From: Gallionellales bacterium RIFCSPLOWO2_02_FULL_59_110
Lineage (GTDB): Bacteria; Pseudomonadota; Gammaproteobacteria; Burkholderiales; Gallionellaceae
Assembly: GCA_001801215.1 (NCBI GenBank)
Contig: MGXA01000046.1
Span: 1-52,863 of the forward strand
Length of the DNA: 52,863 nucleotides
Reading direction: 5' to 3'
In this document: one piece after another, positions 8,718-17,568 of the stretch
Layout of the letters: the number at the start of each line of letters is the position of its first letter
Numbering within the stretch: position 1 is the first letter of the stretch
Program-made: the position numbers and the translations under genes
Notes under the pieces: model-generated
Database searches by the model: none
The model's input: the letters and a program-made list of their open reading frames with translations, nothing else
Told to the model about the DNA's origin: nothing

Positions 8718-8902
8718 GTGGGTGAGTCTATTCCCGGAGATGAGGTATTTCGTCGCGCCATTTCCGGATTGCCGTGAAGATCGAGTTTTTGCCCGAGGCA
8801 GACGGAGAGTTTCGCGAGGCCGCTCGCTGTGCAAGTCATGCGGGCAGGTATTCGCAAGAAGGTGTTGCGATATTTTTCATACAATCTTTTCTATGCAATT
8901 GA
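8718..8902 (+). pseudogene. Remnant of a second toxin-antitoxin pair (antitoxin tail + ParE/RelE head)
   Basis: Directly after the higA stop and in the same frame, 8718-8777 reads GESIPGDEVFRRAISGLP and a stop, like the C-terminus of short addiction-module antitoxins. Its stop overlaps a GTG (8774) that opens VKIEFLPEADGEFREAAR, the typical start of ParE/RelE-superfamily toxins. After about 18 residues the similarity ends, and the frame stops at 8902, about half the normal toxin length. The GTGA overlap is the usual coupling in such operons. I infer that a deletion removed the antitoxin's front and the toxin's rear. Confidence 0.6.
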
Positions 8903-9035
8903 AACTGATACCATCGTTATTGTTGCTGTGGCGCATCAAAGAAAGCGGCCTAATTATAGGCTCGCTCGATTGAAACAACGTTGAGCTTGGCATTATCCGC
9001 AAGGTGTAATGCACCTTCAATAAGGAGGAATTAGC

Positions 9036-9662
9036 ATGATGTTTCGTGATCGTGATGATGCGGCGCGCCGCCTGGCGGAAGCGCTTGCGCAATACCGGGG
9101 CAAGAATCCGCTGGTGCTGGCGATTCCGCGCGGTGCGGTGCCGATGGCGAAGATTATCGCCGATGCGCTGGGCGGCGAAGTGGATGTGGTGCTGGTGCGC
9201 AAGCTGCGCGCGCCGGGCAATCCGGAGTTTGCCATCGGCGCGGTGGACGAGACCGGCTGGACTTATCTTGGCGACTACGCCGGACGGGTGGCGGGCAGTC
9301 AGGAATACATCGAGTCCGAGAAGGCGGCGCAGCTGGAAGTGATGCGCGAGCGGCGCGCCAGCTATACGCCGATACGCCCGCCGCACGATCCGGCGGGGCG
9401 CATCGTCATCGTGGTGGACGATGGCCTGGCGACCGGCTCGACGATGATTGCCGCTTTGCATGCGTTGCGCGCGAGGCAACCGCAGAAGCTGATCTGCGCG
9501 GTGCCGGTAGCGCCGCCCGAGACGCTGGACAAGGTGTCGCCCTACGCCGACGAAGTGGTGTGCCTGAGCGCGCCGGAGCTGTTTTATGCGGTAGGGCAGT
9601 TTTATCAGTCTTTTCCGCAAGTGAGCGATGAGGAAGTTATCGCGTCGCTGGCCCAGGATTGA
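9036..9662 (+). CDS. Phosphoribosyltransferase-family protein
   Basis: A 208-residue protein of the type I phosphoribosyltransferase fold. The PRPP-binding loop VVDDGLATGST lies at about 126-136, preceded by hydrophobic strand residues, and the N-terminal part has LAIPRGAVPMAKIIADALG and DVVLVRKLRAPGNPEFAIGA, typical of the stand-alone family often annotated as predicted phosphoribosyltransferase. The substrate is not known for this group; it is not one of the standard purine or pyrimidine salvage enzymes. AAGGAGG lies 9 bases before the first of two adjacent ATG codons (9036 and 9039). Confidence 0.85.
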   Translation: MMFRDRDDAARRLAEALAQYRGKNPLVLAIPRGAVPMAKIIADALGGEVDVVLVRKLRAPGNPEFAIGAVDETGWTYLGDYAGRVAGSQEYIESEKAAQLEVMRERRASYTPIRPPHDPAGRIVIVVDDGLATGSTMIAALHALRARQPQKLICAVPVAPPETLDKVSPYADEVVCLSAPELFYAVGQFYQSFPQVSDEEVIASLAQD

Positions 9663-9784
9663 GGAGGCGGTGTTTCAGGTTTTCGAAAAGTGCTCCTATG
9701 TTCGGCAACCCGGGCTTGCCGGAGAAATTCCCGTATCAGGTAATGGCTTGTCCGGAGTTTCCTTAGTTATTTTTCCCCATCGAT

Positions 9785-11581
9785 ATGCGACCTTCCAAGC
9801 AACCTGACACGAGCAACGATCAACGCGGCGACTGGCAGACCCTCCGTTCATTGCTGCCTTATCTTTTGGAATTCAAGTGGCGCGTGGCGATTGCGCTGAG
9901 CCTGCTGGTGTTGTCCAAGCTGGCCAATGTTTCAGTGCCGCTGGTGCTCAAGGAGATCATCGACGCGCTGGACAAGCCGCAGGCGGCGCTGGCAGTACCA
10001 GTATTCCTGGTTATCGGCTATGGCGTGCTGCGCCTGTTCAGCACGCTGTTCGGCGAATTGCGCGACGCGGTGTTCGCCAAGGCGACGCAGCGCGCGATCC
10101 GGCGCGTGGCGTTGCAGGTGTTCGAGCATCTGCACAGCCTGAGCCTGCGCTTCCATCTCGACCGGCAGACCGGCGGGGTGTCGCGCGACATCGAACGCGG
10201 CACGCGCGGCATCGGCTTCCTGCTGAATTTCATGCTGTTCAACATCCTGCCGACCCTGCTCGAGATCGGCCTGGTGGCGGCGATCCTGTTCAGTAAATAC
10301 GACATCTGGTTCGCGGCAATCACGTTTATCACGCTGCTGGTTTATATCTCGTTCACGCTGTTCGTGACCGAATGGCGCATGGTGGTACGCCGCTCCATGA
10401 ACGATCTGGACTCCAAGGCAAACAGCCGCGCCATCGACAGCCTGCTGAATTACGAAACGGTGAAATATTTCGGCAACGAGCAATACGAGGCGCGGCGTTA
10501 CGACGAGAACATGCGGCACTGGGAGGTCGCGGCGGTGCGCAACACCACCTCGCTGGCGTACCTGAATGCGGGGCAGAGCTTTATCGTCGCGATCGGCATC
10601 ACCGCGCTGATGCTGCTGGCCGCCGACGAGGTGGTGAAGGGGACGATGACGCTGGGCGATCTGGTGCTGGTCAACGTGTTCATGATCCAGCTGTATATGC
10701 CGCTGCATTTCCTCGGCTTCGTGTACCGCGAAATCCGCCACGCGCTGGCGGACATGGAGAAGATGTTCGGCTTGCTGCACGAACATCGCGAAATTGCCGA
10801 TGCGCCGGATGCGCAGGTCTTGTCGGTGGGCAAGGCCGACGTGCGCTTCGAGCAGGTCGATTTCGGTTATGCGCCGGATCGGCAGATACTGTTCGATGTG
10901 AGCTTCGCGATTCCCGCCGGGCATACCGTGGCGGTGGTCGGCGCGAGCGGGGCGGGCAAGTCCACGTTGTCGCGTCTGCTGTTCCGTTTCTACGACGTGG
11001 GGCAGGGGCGCATCCTGATCAACGGCCAGGATATCCGCTTGGTGACGCAGGCCAGCCTGCGCGCGGCGATCGGCATCGTGCCGCAGGATACGGTGCTGTT
11101 CAACGATACGATTTACTACAACATCGCCTATGGCCGGCCCGACGCGGCGCACGAGGAAATCATCGCCGCCGCGCAGGCCGCGCACATCCATGACTTCGTC
11201 GCATCGCTGCCGCAGGGTTACGAAACCCCGGTAGGCGAACGCGGCCTGAAGCTGTCCGGCGGCGAGAAGCAGCGTGTGGCGATTGCGCGCGCCATCCTGA
11301 AAAATCCGGCGATACTGATTTTCGACGAGGCGACTTCCGCGCTCGACTCGAAATCGGAAAAGGCGATCCAGGCCGAGCTGCATGCGATCGCGCAAAACCG
11401 TACCACCCTGATCATCGCGCATCGGCTGTCCACCGTGGTGGATGCCGATCAGATACTGGTAATGGACAAGGGGCGCATCGTCGAGCGCGGCTCGCATCGC
11501 GAATTGCTGGCACAGAACATGCTTTACGCGCAAATGTGGAATCTTCAGAAGCAAGAAGAGAAAGTTCATCCTGCCTATTGA
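9785..11581 (+). CDS. Atm1/HMT1-type ABC exporter (fused permease and ATPase)
   Basis: A 598-residue half-transporter of the inner membrane that works as a dimer. An N-terminal six-helix domain (about 25-320) is followed by a nucleotide-binding domain with Walker A GASGAGKS (386-393), signature LSGGEKQR (about 490), Walker B ILIFDEATSALD (about 510) and the H-loop IIAHRLST. The membrane part contains NYETVKYFGNEQYE, characteristic of the Atm1 subfamily, which exports glutathione-linked sulfur or metal compounds. A role in iron-sulfur or heavy-metal handling is therefore likely but not shown. The start lacks a strong ribosome binding site. Confidence 0.9.
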   Translation: MRPSKQPDTSNDQRGDWQTLRSLLPYLLEFKWRVAIALSLLVLSKLANVSVPLVLKEIIDALDKPQAALAVPVFLVIGYGVLRLFSTLFGELRDAVFAKATQRAIRRVALQVFEHLHSLSLRFHLDRQTGGVSRDIERGTRGIGFLLNFMLFNILPTLLEIGLVAAILFSKYDIWFAAITFITLLVYISFTLFVTEWRMVVRRSMNDLDSKANSRAIDSLLNYETVKYFGNEQYEARRYDENMRHWEVAAVRNTTSLAYLNAGQSFIVAIGITALMLLAADEVVKGTMTLGDLVLVNVFMIQLYMPLHFLGFVYREIRHALADMEKMFGLLHEHREIADAPDAQVLSVGKADVRFEQVDFGYAPDRQILFDVSFAIPAGHTVAVVGASGAGKSTLSRLLFRFYDVGQGRILINGQDIRLVTQASLRAAIGIVPQDTVLFNDTIYYNIAYGRPDAAHEEIIAAAQAAHIHDFVASLPQGYETPVGERGLKLSGGEKQRVAIARAILKNPAILIFDEATSALDSKSEKAIQAELHAIAQNRTTLIIAHRLSTVVDADQILVMDKGRIVERGSHRELLAQNMLYAQMWNLQKQEEKVHPAY

Positions 11582-11658
11582 TTTATATAGGCATTCAGGT
11601 ATGCTGCGCAAACAACAAGCAGTGCGGAATAAACAAGCGGCCCGGGGGGAGATTGCAC

Positions 11659-12561
11659 GTGAAGAAAAGACTGTTGATTTGCCTGCTGGCGGGACAAATG
11701 CTGGCGGCCCATGCGGGAGAGGCCCAATCAAACCGCCCTGCAACCAAAGCGAAGCATGCACAGGCCACCGCAATAACCGGCAACAATTCCACACCCAAAC
11801 TGCATTCCGCGATTGCGCTGATTTACGACCAGCAGACGCAAAGCCCGCTGTACGCCAAGAACTCCGACGCGCAGGCTCCAATAGCCTCCATTACCAAGCT
11901 GATGACTGCGATGGTGGTGCTGGATGCGCGCCAACCCCTGGATGAAGAAATCAGCATTGACTTGGCCGATATCGATACGCTCAAGGGCACGCGCTCCCGT
12001 TTGCGTATCGGCATGAGGTACACACGCAGCGAGCTGCTCAAGCTGGCTCTGATGGCTTCGGAGAACCGCGCGGCATCCGCGCTGGCGCGCGCCTACCCCG
12101 GTGGCTACGATGCGGCGATTGCGGCGATGAATGCCAAGGCGCGCGAGCTCGCCATGCACAACACGCGCTTTCTCGACCCGACCGGATTAAGCAGCGACAA
12201 CATTTCCACCGCGCACGACCTGGTCAGAATGGTCTCGTCGGCGCGCGACTACCCCCTGATACATAAATACACAACCGCCACATCGCTTTCAGTGGAAGGC
12301 AGGAGGGGACGCGAGATGCGGTTTGTCAACACCAACCCGCTGGTCAGAAACGCCTCGTGGGAAATTGGCGTGAGCAAGACCGGCTACATCAGCGAGGCGG
12401 GGCGCTGCCTGGTAATGGAAGCGACCATCAACCGGCGCCCGGTCATCATTGTCCTGCTCGATTCATGGGGAAAGCATTCCCGCATCGGCGACGCCAACCG
12501 CATCAAGAAGTGGATCGAGAGCAGCAACACACGCATCCGCCGCGCAACGTCGCTCGGCTAA
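11659..12561 (+). CDS. pbpG: D-alanyl-D-alanine endopeptidase (PBP7-like)
   Basis: A 300-residue periplasmic penicillin-binding enzyme that cleaves D-Ala-meso-DAP cross-links in peptidoglycan. All active-site motifs are present: S77-I-T-K80, S134-E-N136 and K240-T-G242. The GTG start at 11659 has GGGGGAGA upstream and gives a signal peptide (KKRLLICLLAGQMLAAHA, cleavage probably after residue 20). A longer in-frame reading from 11536 would put 41 residues before the signal peptide inside the ABC transporter gene and is rejected. Size and motif spacing match PbpG rather than the larger DacA/DacC carboxypeptidases. Confidence 0.88.
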   Translation: MKKRLLICLLAGQMLAAHAGEAQSNRPATKAKHAQATAITGNNSTPKLHSAIALIYDQQTQSPLYAKNSDAQAPIASITKLMTAMVVLDARQPLDEEISIDLADIDTLKGTRSRLRIGMRYTRSELLKLALMASENRAASALARAYPGGYDAAIAAMNAKARELAMHNTRFLDPTGLSSDNISTAHDLVRMVSSARDYPLIHKYTTATSLSVEGRRGREMRFVNTNPLVRNASWEIGVSKTGYISEAGRCLVMEATINRRPVIIVLLDSWGKHSRIGDANRIKKWIESSNTRIRRATSLG

Positions 12562-12688
12562 TCGGCGCGGGCAGGCCAGGCGCAGACCCGAGCGCATTTC
12601 ACCAAACAGCTACAGCTTGAATCTGCGCCTCATTCGGGCGCTGGAAGATGTACTATACGAGGCCATTTTCCCGCCGCAGAGGTGATCC

Positions 12689-14050
12689 ATGCGTGTCGCA
12701 ATCATAGGTTCCGGGCCTGCCGGTTTTTATGCTGCCGAGGCGCTGCTCAGGCGCACCGACACGGTCGTCCATGTCGATATGTTCGACCGCCTCCCCACGC
12801 CGTACGGGCTGGTGCGGGGCGGTGTTGCGCCGGACCACCAGAGCATCAAGGCAGTCACGCGCGTTTACGAAAAAACTGCCGCGCGTCCCACCTTCAGGTT
12901 TCTGGGCAATGTGTGTCTCGGGCAAGACCTGACGGTAGAAGATCTGCGCCGCCACTACCACCAGATCGTCTACGCGGTGGGCAACGAGGACGACCGCCGC
13001 CTCGGCATCCCGGGGGAGGGCATCGCGCGCTGCACGCCGGCGACGGTGTTTATCGGCTGGTACAACGGGCATCCCGACTACCGACATGCAAAAATCGACT
13101 TGTCGGTGTCGCGTGTTGCGGTGGTGGGCAACGGCAACGTCGCCATCGACGCTGCGCGGATATTGCTGCGCACGCCCGCAGAGCTGGAAAAGACCGATGT
13201 CGCCGCGCACGCGCTGGAAGCCTTGCGCAACAGCAGGGTGCGGGAGGTCTATATTCTCGGGCGGCGCGGGCCGGAGCAGGCCTCGTTCACTCCGCCCGAA
13301 CTGAAGGAATTCGGCGAGATGGAGGATGTCGATCCGATTGTCGCCCCGGAAGAGCTTGCGGGCTGCATGATTCCTGAAGCTGCGGGCAATTCGCAGCAGG
13401 AGAAGAACTTGAAGATTCTCCAGTCCTTCGCCATGCGGCAGCACGGTGAAAAAACGAAAAAACTCCACCTGCGCTTCCTCGTCTCGCCGAAAAAGTTGAT
13501 CGCCAACGGCGACGGCAATGTGGCCGGCCTGGTGATCGAGAAGAATCGCCTCGAAGTTCAGCGGGACGGTACGGTCAGCGCGCTCGGCACCGGCGAGACC
13601 GAAGTCCTCAATGTCGGGATGGTATTGTCTGCAATCGGCTTTGCCGCCACGCGGATTGCCGGTGTCCCCTACGACGTAAAAGCGCGGGTCATCGCCAACG
13701 ACGACGGTCGCGTCGTCGACCCCGCCAGCCGCGCTGTGATCGCCAACGAGTATGTTGTCGGATGGGCGCGCACCGGGCCGCAGGGGCTCATCGGGACGCA
13801 CAAAGCCGCGTCCGCACATGTGGTCGAGCACATGATCGCCGACGGCGCCGGGCTCGAGGCGCGCGAGCTGCCGGAGCGCGAGGCCATCGATGCGCTGCTG
13901 CGCGGACGCGGCGTACAAATCGTATCCTTCGGTGACTGGAAGCGCCTCGATGATGTGGAAGTGGCCCGCGGCGAATGGCGCGGCGCGCCGCGCGACAAAA
14001 TTGTCGATGTAGGGTCGATGCTCGCAGTGCTCGATCAGCCTGAGCCGTAA
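12689..14050 (+). CDS. Ferredoxin/adrenodoxin-type NADP+ reductase
   Basis: A 453-residue FAD enzyme of the adrenodoxin reductase/FprA family that moves electrons between NADPH and a ferredoxin. The FAD site is VAIIGSGPAGFYAAE (3-17), followed by PTPYGLVRGGVAPDH, a hallmark of this family. The NADP site VAVVGNGNVAIDAARIL lies near 140-156, and the C-terminal GWARTGPQGLIGTHK is the usual second FAD contact. It stands alone, with an AGAGGTGA ribosome binding site. Which ferredoxin it serves is not visible here. Confidence 0.88.
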   Translation: MRVAIIGSGPAGFYAAEALLRRTDTVVHVDMFDRLPTPYGLVRGGVAPDHQSIKAVTRVYEKTAARPTFRFLGNVCLGQDLTVEDLRRHYHQIVYAVGNEDDRRLGIPGEGIARCTPATVFIGWYNGHPDYRHAKIDLSVSRVAVVGNGNVAIDAARILLRTPAELEKTDVAAHALEALRNSRVREVYILGRRGPEQASFTPPELKEFGEMEDVDPIVAPEELAGCMIPEAAGNSQQEKNLKILQSFAMRQHGEKTKKLHLRFLVSPKKLIANGDGNVAGLVIEKNRLEVQRDGTVSALGTGETEVLNVGMVLSAIGFAATRIAGVPYDVKARVIANDDGRVVDPASRAVIANEYVVGWARTGPQGLIGTHKAASAHVVEHMIADGAGLEARELPEREAIDALLRGRGVQIVSFGDWKRLDDVEVARGEWRGAPRDKIVDVGSMLAVLDQPEP

Positions 14051-14201
14051 CATTCGGCGATCGCTGGTGCAATCATGAATAAGCGCGCGTTTGTGCGCTG
14101 CCGTACAGAATTCTTGGGGCCGTTAACAGATATTTATAACGCGCAAGGATTTTCCGATGTTTCGCGCATCACAATTGCCCACTTACCGAAGGGAAATTAT
14201 C

Positions 14202-14705
14202 ATGAGCCATACAACTGTTTCCAGCGGCTTCCGCCAGGTCGAGCGCCACGACGGCATTTTCCAGGAGCGGGAGCACGACTCTTACAGGGCGAAGGGCAAG
14301 CTGCCCGAGCCGACTGTCTGCCCGCAATGCGGCGCAGTCTTTCATGAGGGACGTTGGCAGTGGCGTCAGGCCCCGGTAAACGCGCATCGGGAAACCTGCC
14401 CTGCCTGCCATCGCATCCGCGACCATTATCCCGCCGGGTTTCTCACCCTGAAGGGAGAGTTTTTCCAATCCCACCGCGACGAAATCATGCGTCTGGTGCG
14501 CAACCATGAAGAGCATGAACGGGCAGAGCATCCGCTCAAACGCATCATGGCAGAGGAAGAAAAAGACGGCACGACGCTGGTGACCACCACCGATATTCAT
14601 CTTGCCCGCGGCATCGGTGAGGCGTTGCATCATGCCTATCAGGGCGAGTTGAAATATCACTATAACCCTGAACAGAATTTGTTGCGCGTGAGTTGGGCGC
14701 ACTGA
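14202..14705 (+). CDS. BCAM0308-like zinc-ribbon protein
   Basis: A 167-residue soluble protein with two CxxC pairs (C40-P-Q-C43 and C66-P-A-C69) forming a probable zinc ribbon, then HPLKRIM and TTLVTTTDIHLARGIGEALH. I recognise this arrangement from the BCAM0308 family of beta- and gammaproteobacteria; biochemical function is unknown. The ATG at 14202 is preceded by GAAGGGAAAT; an in-frame ATG at 14157 adds 15 residues without a binding site. A weak promoter (TTGGGG 14114, TATAAC 14135) lies upstream. It heads a run of stress-type genes in the same direction. Confidence 0.75.
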   Translation: MSHTTVSSGFRQVERHDGIFQEREHDSYRAKGKLPEPTVCPQCGAVFHEGRWQWRQAPVNAHRETCPACHRIRDHYPAGFLTLKGEFFQSHRDEIMRLVRNHEEHERAEHPLKRIMAEEEKDGTTLVTTTDIHLARGIGEALHHAYQGELKYHYNPEQNLLRVSWAH

Positions 14706-14800
14706 AGGAAAGCGAACGATGTGTTCTTGAAATCGCTTGCAGGCACCAGCGAGATATTCGGATAAATGCCGGTTCGAGTTTAATTTTTGGGAGAGATATC

Positions 14801-15499
14801 ATGAAAACACCAAAACCGATTCTTTGCATACTCGGCGCAGTTGCGCTTGCCGCTTCGAGCAGCACGGCTCTTGCCGATAGTTTCCCAGAAAAAACCGGCT
14901 ATCTGATCGACAGCCGCGGCAACATCGTCAGGAACTCTTACGGAGAATGCTGGCGTACCGGCTATTGGACTCCGGACATGGCCATCGCAGAATGCGATCC
15001 CGGCCTTACGAAGGTGAAACCCGAGGAAGCGGAAGCCAAGCCTGCTGTGCCGGGCGAAACAAAGCCCTCTGCCGCTCCGGAAAAACCAATTGCACCGGCG
15101 GCGCAGGCCTACTTTAATGCGGAGGCGCTGTTTGACTTCGACAAAGCCATGCTTAAATCCGAAGGCCAGAAAATTCTGGACGAAAAAATTGTCGCCAACA
15201 TGCAAATGCATCCCGAGGTGACGCTGCTGATAATCACAGGGCATGCCGACCGTATCGGCACCGAAGAATACAACCAGGGGCTGTCCGAGCGCCGCGCCAA
15301 TGCGGCCAAGGCCTATCTGGTGAGCCGGGGTGTTGCCGCCGAACGCATCAGGGCTTCGGGCAAGGGTGAATCCGAGCCAAACCCGGCAGCCAACACCAGG
15401 CAGGCCTGCCAAGGCATGGCAGGCAATAAGCTCATTGCATGCTTGCAGCCGGATCGCCGTGTCACCGTTGAGCCGCAAAGACAGGCGGCTGCCAGATAG
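14801..15499 (+). CDS. OmpA-family periplasmic/outer-membrane protein
   Basis: A 232-residue exported protein. Residues 1-25 form a signal peptide (ILCILGAVALAASSSTALA). The mature N-terminus is short and has GYLIDSRGNIVRNSYGECW, then a Pro/Ala/Lys-rich linker (about 70-100). The C-terminal OmpA-like domain (about 105-225) binds peptidoglycan: ALFDFDKAMLKSEGQKILDE, TGHADRIGTEEYNQGLSERRA, and the final PDRRVTVE. It lacks a beta-barrel, so it probably tethers to the cell wall from the periplasm. The start at 14801 has GGGAGAGAT upstream. A GATATC site overlaps the bases just before the ATG. Confidence 0.88.
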   Translation: MKTPKPILCILGAVALAASSSTALADSFPEKTGYLIDSRGNIVRNSYGECWRTGYWTPDMAIAECDPGLTKVKPEEAEAKPAVPGETKPSAAPEKPIAPAAQAYFNAEALFDFDKAMLKSEGQKILDEKIVANMQMHPEVTLLIITGHADRIGTEEYNQGLSERRANAAKAYLVSRGVAAERIRASGKGESEPNPAANTRQACQGMAGNKLIACLQPDRRVTVEPQRQAAAR

Positions 15500-15661
15500 G
15501 AATTGCATCTGCCGTACGCTCCCGGAGTACCGCCTATTGTGGTTTTCCATATGCCGGTCAGAGTGGTTGTATGGTGGGCAAGACCGCCTCCGGGGGCACG
15601 TAATAATTAGTGTCTGGTTGGATGGTTCGGCTGAAATTAGTAAGCCAGAATGGAGGACGCC

Positions 15662-15907
15662 ATGTCGATGAGCGAAACTTGTGACAGCGAAACCGTCGTC
15701 ATGCTGCGCGACGATACTGTACTGGAAGCGGCCAAACTCATGCGCAGGTATCGTGTCGGTGGCGTCGTGGTTGCCGAGGAGCGCGACGGCGCGAGAATCC
15801 CGCTGGGGATCATCACCGAGCGCGATCTTGTGGTGGAAATCATGGCGCCCGAACTGGATTGTATGGTTATCACAGTGGGCGATATTATTGATCTGCATGC
15901 AATTTAG
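15662..15907 (+). CDS. Truncated CBS-domain protein
   Basis: An 81-residue product carrying one CBS motif: VMLRDDTVLEAAKLMRRYRV, GGVVVAEE and PLGIITERDLVVEIMAPELD. Close relatives have about 140 residues and two CBS domains that together bind adenosine nucleotides. Here the frame ends just after ITVGDII, where the second domain should begin, and the last residues IDLHAI resemble the end of a normal protein, so an internal deletion is possible. The ATG at 15662 has GGAGG six bases upstream; the in-frame ATG at 15650 does not. It lies in the stress-gene run between ompA-like and hibernation-factor genes. Confidence 0.7.
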   Translation: MSMSETCDSETVVMLRDDTVLEAAKLMRRYRVGGVVVAEERDGARIPLGIITERDLVVEIMAPELDCMVITVGDIIDLHAI

Positions 15908-16041
15908 CGGCTGCCCGGCGGGACGCTGGTTTGATTGTGGCTTCCTGCGGAAGAATGGCCGGCACCCGCCAAGCCGGTGCAGCAGAAGCAGAGAAAAACC
16001 ATGAGCTGCGGCTGATCCGGCTTGAACTTAAAGAGGAATCT

Positions 16042-16413
16042 ATGCATATCCCGATGCAAATAACCATTCGCGATGTCGATCATTCCGAGGCGCTGGAGGC
16101 GCACATTCGCGACAAGGCAAAAAAACTTGATGAGCACTTCGATCACGTTATGTCTTGCCGCGTAGTGGTCGATGCGCCGCACAAGCACCACCATCAGGGC
16201 AAGCAGTTCAACGTGCGCATCGACCTCGGCGTGCCGGGCAGCGAAATCGTGGTGAACCGCAATCATGCCGATGATGTTTATGTGGCCTTGCGCGACGCCT
16301 TCGATGCAGCCAAGCGCCAGCTTGAGGAATACGCGTGCAGGCTTCACTGTAACGTCAAGGCGCACCAGCCCAAGTTTACGAATGCGACTGATGACGTAGA
16401 TGTCGCGCCTTAA
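16042..16413 (+). CDS. Ribosome hibernation factor (HPF/RaiA family)
   Basis: A 123-residue protein with the S30AE/HPF fold: MHIPMQITIRDVDHSEALEA, a helix rich in basic residues (HIRDKAKKLDEHFDHV), then strands ending DDVYVALRDAFDAAKRQLEE. Such proteins sit in the decoding centre of idle 30S subunits and promote 100S dimers or inactive 70S ribosomes. It is of the short form, with no C-terminal dimerisation domain. The start at 16042 has AAAGAGGAA upstream. The neighbours, Hsp20 and CBS proteins, suggest expression in stress or stationary phase. Confidence 0.88.
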   Translation: MHIPMQITIRDVDHSEALEAHIRDKAKKLDEHFDHVMSCRVVVDAPHKHHHQGKQFNVRIDLGVPGSEIVVNRNHADDVYVALRDAFDAAKRQLEEYACRLHCNVKAHQPKFTNATDDVDVAP

Positions 16414-16470
16414 GGGCGAGGCGAAACGCACCCCGCAGGTTTTTTCAACTGTTAAACAAGGAGCGAGTTC

Positions 16471-16974
16471 ATGCTGGATTCTATAAAACAGGCAGGAAAA
16501 AATATCGGGCGCGAGCTTGGCCGCACTTGGGAAAACTTGTCGGAAGGCTGGCGCGAACTGCTCAGCCGCAGCAGCAATGCGCTGACGCATTTCTCCGGCA
16601 ATAAGGATGAACCGGGTACGGAGAGCAACGCTCTTGCCGCCTTTCCGCGCTGGAGCCTGCTGGCGGGAGAGGTGGAGGAAACGGATAAGGAAATCGTGGT
16701 GCGGGTGGAAATTCCCGGCATGGAGAAGGAAGATTGCCGCATCACTATCGAGGGCAACATGCTCTACCTGAGCGGGGAAAAACGCTACATGCGCGAAACC
16801 CATGACAGCACCTATCATGTCATGGAGCGCGCTTACGGGGCATTCCAGCGCGCCATTCCGTTGCCCCGCAATGTCGATACGGGCAAAGCGGAGGCGAATT
16901 ACAAAAATGGAGTGTTGAGCGTCCGTATGCCGAAAATGGCTGGCGAAAGCGGCAGAACTGTCCCGGTATCCTGA
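16471..16974 (+). CDS. Small heat-shock protein (Hsp20/alpha-crystallin)
   Basis: A 167-residue ATP-independent holdase. The alpha-crystallin domain spans about 65-160: EIVVRVEIPGMEKEDCRITI, LSGEKRYMRETHDSTYHVME, GAFQRAIPLPRNVDTGKAEA and NGVLSVRMPK. The N-terminal 60 residues (amphipathic, with SIKQAGKNIGRELGRTWENL) are longer than in the shortest members and probably mediate oligomerisation. AAGGAG lies 8 bases before the ATG. I see no clear sigma-32 promoter directly before it. Confidence 0.92.
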   Translation: MLDSIKQAGKNIGRELGRTWENLSEGWRELLSRSSNALTHFSGNKDEPGTESNALAAFPRWSLLAGEVEETDKEIVVRVEIPGMEKEDCRITIEGNMLYLSGEKRYMRETHDSTYHVMERAYGAFQRAIPLPRNVDTGKAEANYKNGVLSVRMPKMAGESGRTVPVS

Positions 16975-17100
16975 TGCACGAAAACCGGACTCCGTCGCAT
17001 TCACTGAATAGTGGCTGCCGTTCTGGGGGCCGCCCTCATTTTCACCTCGTTCGGCGCAGCCAGAACCGGCTTGCCGACGGGTGGAAAGGAGAAAACCGTC

Positions 17101-17568
17101 ATGCCGATGATCATCACGTCGCCGTCGTTTGCCCATAATCGCGCGATTCCAGCGCGTCACACTTGCGATGGCCAGAATGTTTCCATGCGGCTGAGCTGGG
17201 CTGGCGTGCCGACTGGCACAAAAAGTCTGGCGCTAATCGTCGATGATCCGGATGCGCCAGACCCGGCTTCTCCAAAAATGACCTGGGTTCACTGGGTGCT
17301 GTACAACATACCTCCTGCGGCAAACGGTTTGGCGGAGGGTGTTGCTGAGCTTCCGGTCGGGACATTGCAAGGAGTCAACGACTGGCAGCGCACCGGCTAC
17401 GGCGGGCCATGTCCGCCGATTGGCGAGCATCGCTATTTCTTCAAGTTGTATGCGCTGGATACTCTGCTGCCGGATCTGAAGCGCCCCGCCAAGGAGGCTT
17501 TGGAAAGGGCCATGCTGGGCCATGTGCTTGCACAGTCCGAACTGATCGGTTTGTATCGGCGGAAATGA
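17101..17568 (+). CDS. YbhB/YbcL family (PEBP-like) protein
   Basis: A 155-residue phosphatidylethanolamine-binding-protein homologue. The conserved ligand-site parts are visible: LALIVDDPDAPDP, TWVHWVLYNIPP and TGYGGPCPPIGEHRYFFKLYALD. The bacterial family has no settled function. The ATG at 17101 has AAAGGAG 9 bases upstream and gives a cytoplasmic protein. An in-frame GTG at 17011 would add 30 residues that look like a signal peptide (AAVLGAALIFTSFGAA), but no ribosome binding site precedes it; export therefore remains possible. Its stop overlaps the next start (ATGA). Confidence 0.88.
   Translation: MPMIITSPSFAHNRAIPARHTCDGQNVSMRLSWAGVPTGTKSLALIVDDPDAPDPASPKMTWVHWVLYNIPPAANGLAEGVAELPVGTLQGVNDWQRTGYGGPCPPIGEHRYFFKLYALDTLLPDLKRPAKEALERAMLGHVLAQSELIGLYRRK

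Noticed and set aside
8722..8973. 83-codon plus-strand frame after higA
   Set aside because: It runs in another phase over the remains of the second toxin-antitoxin pair; the toxin-like peptide lies in a different frame.
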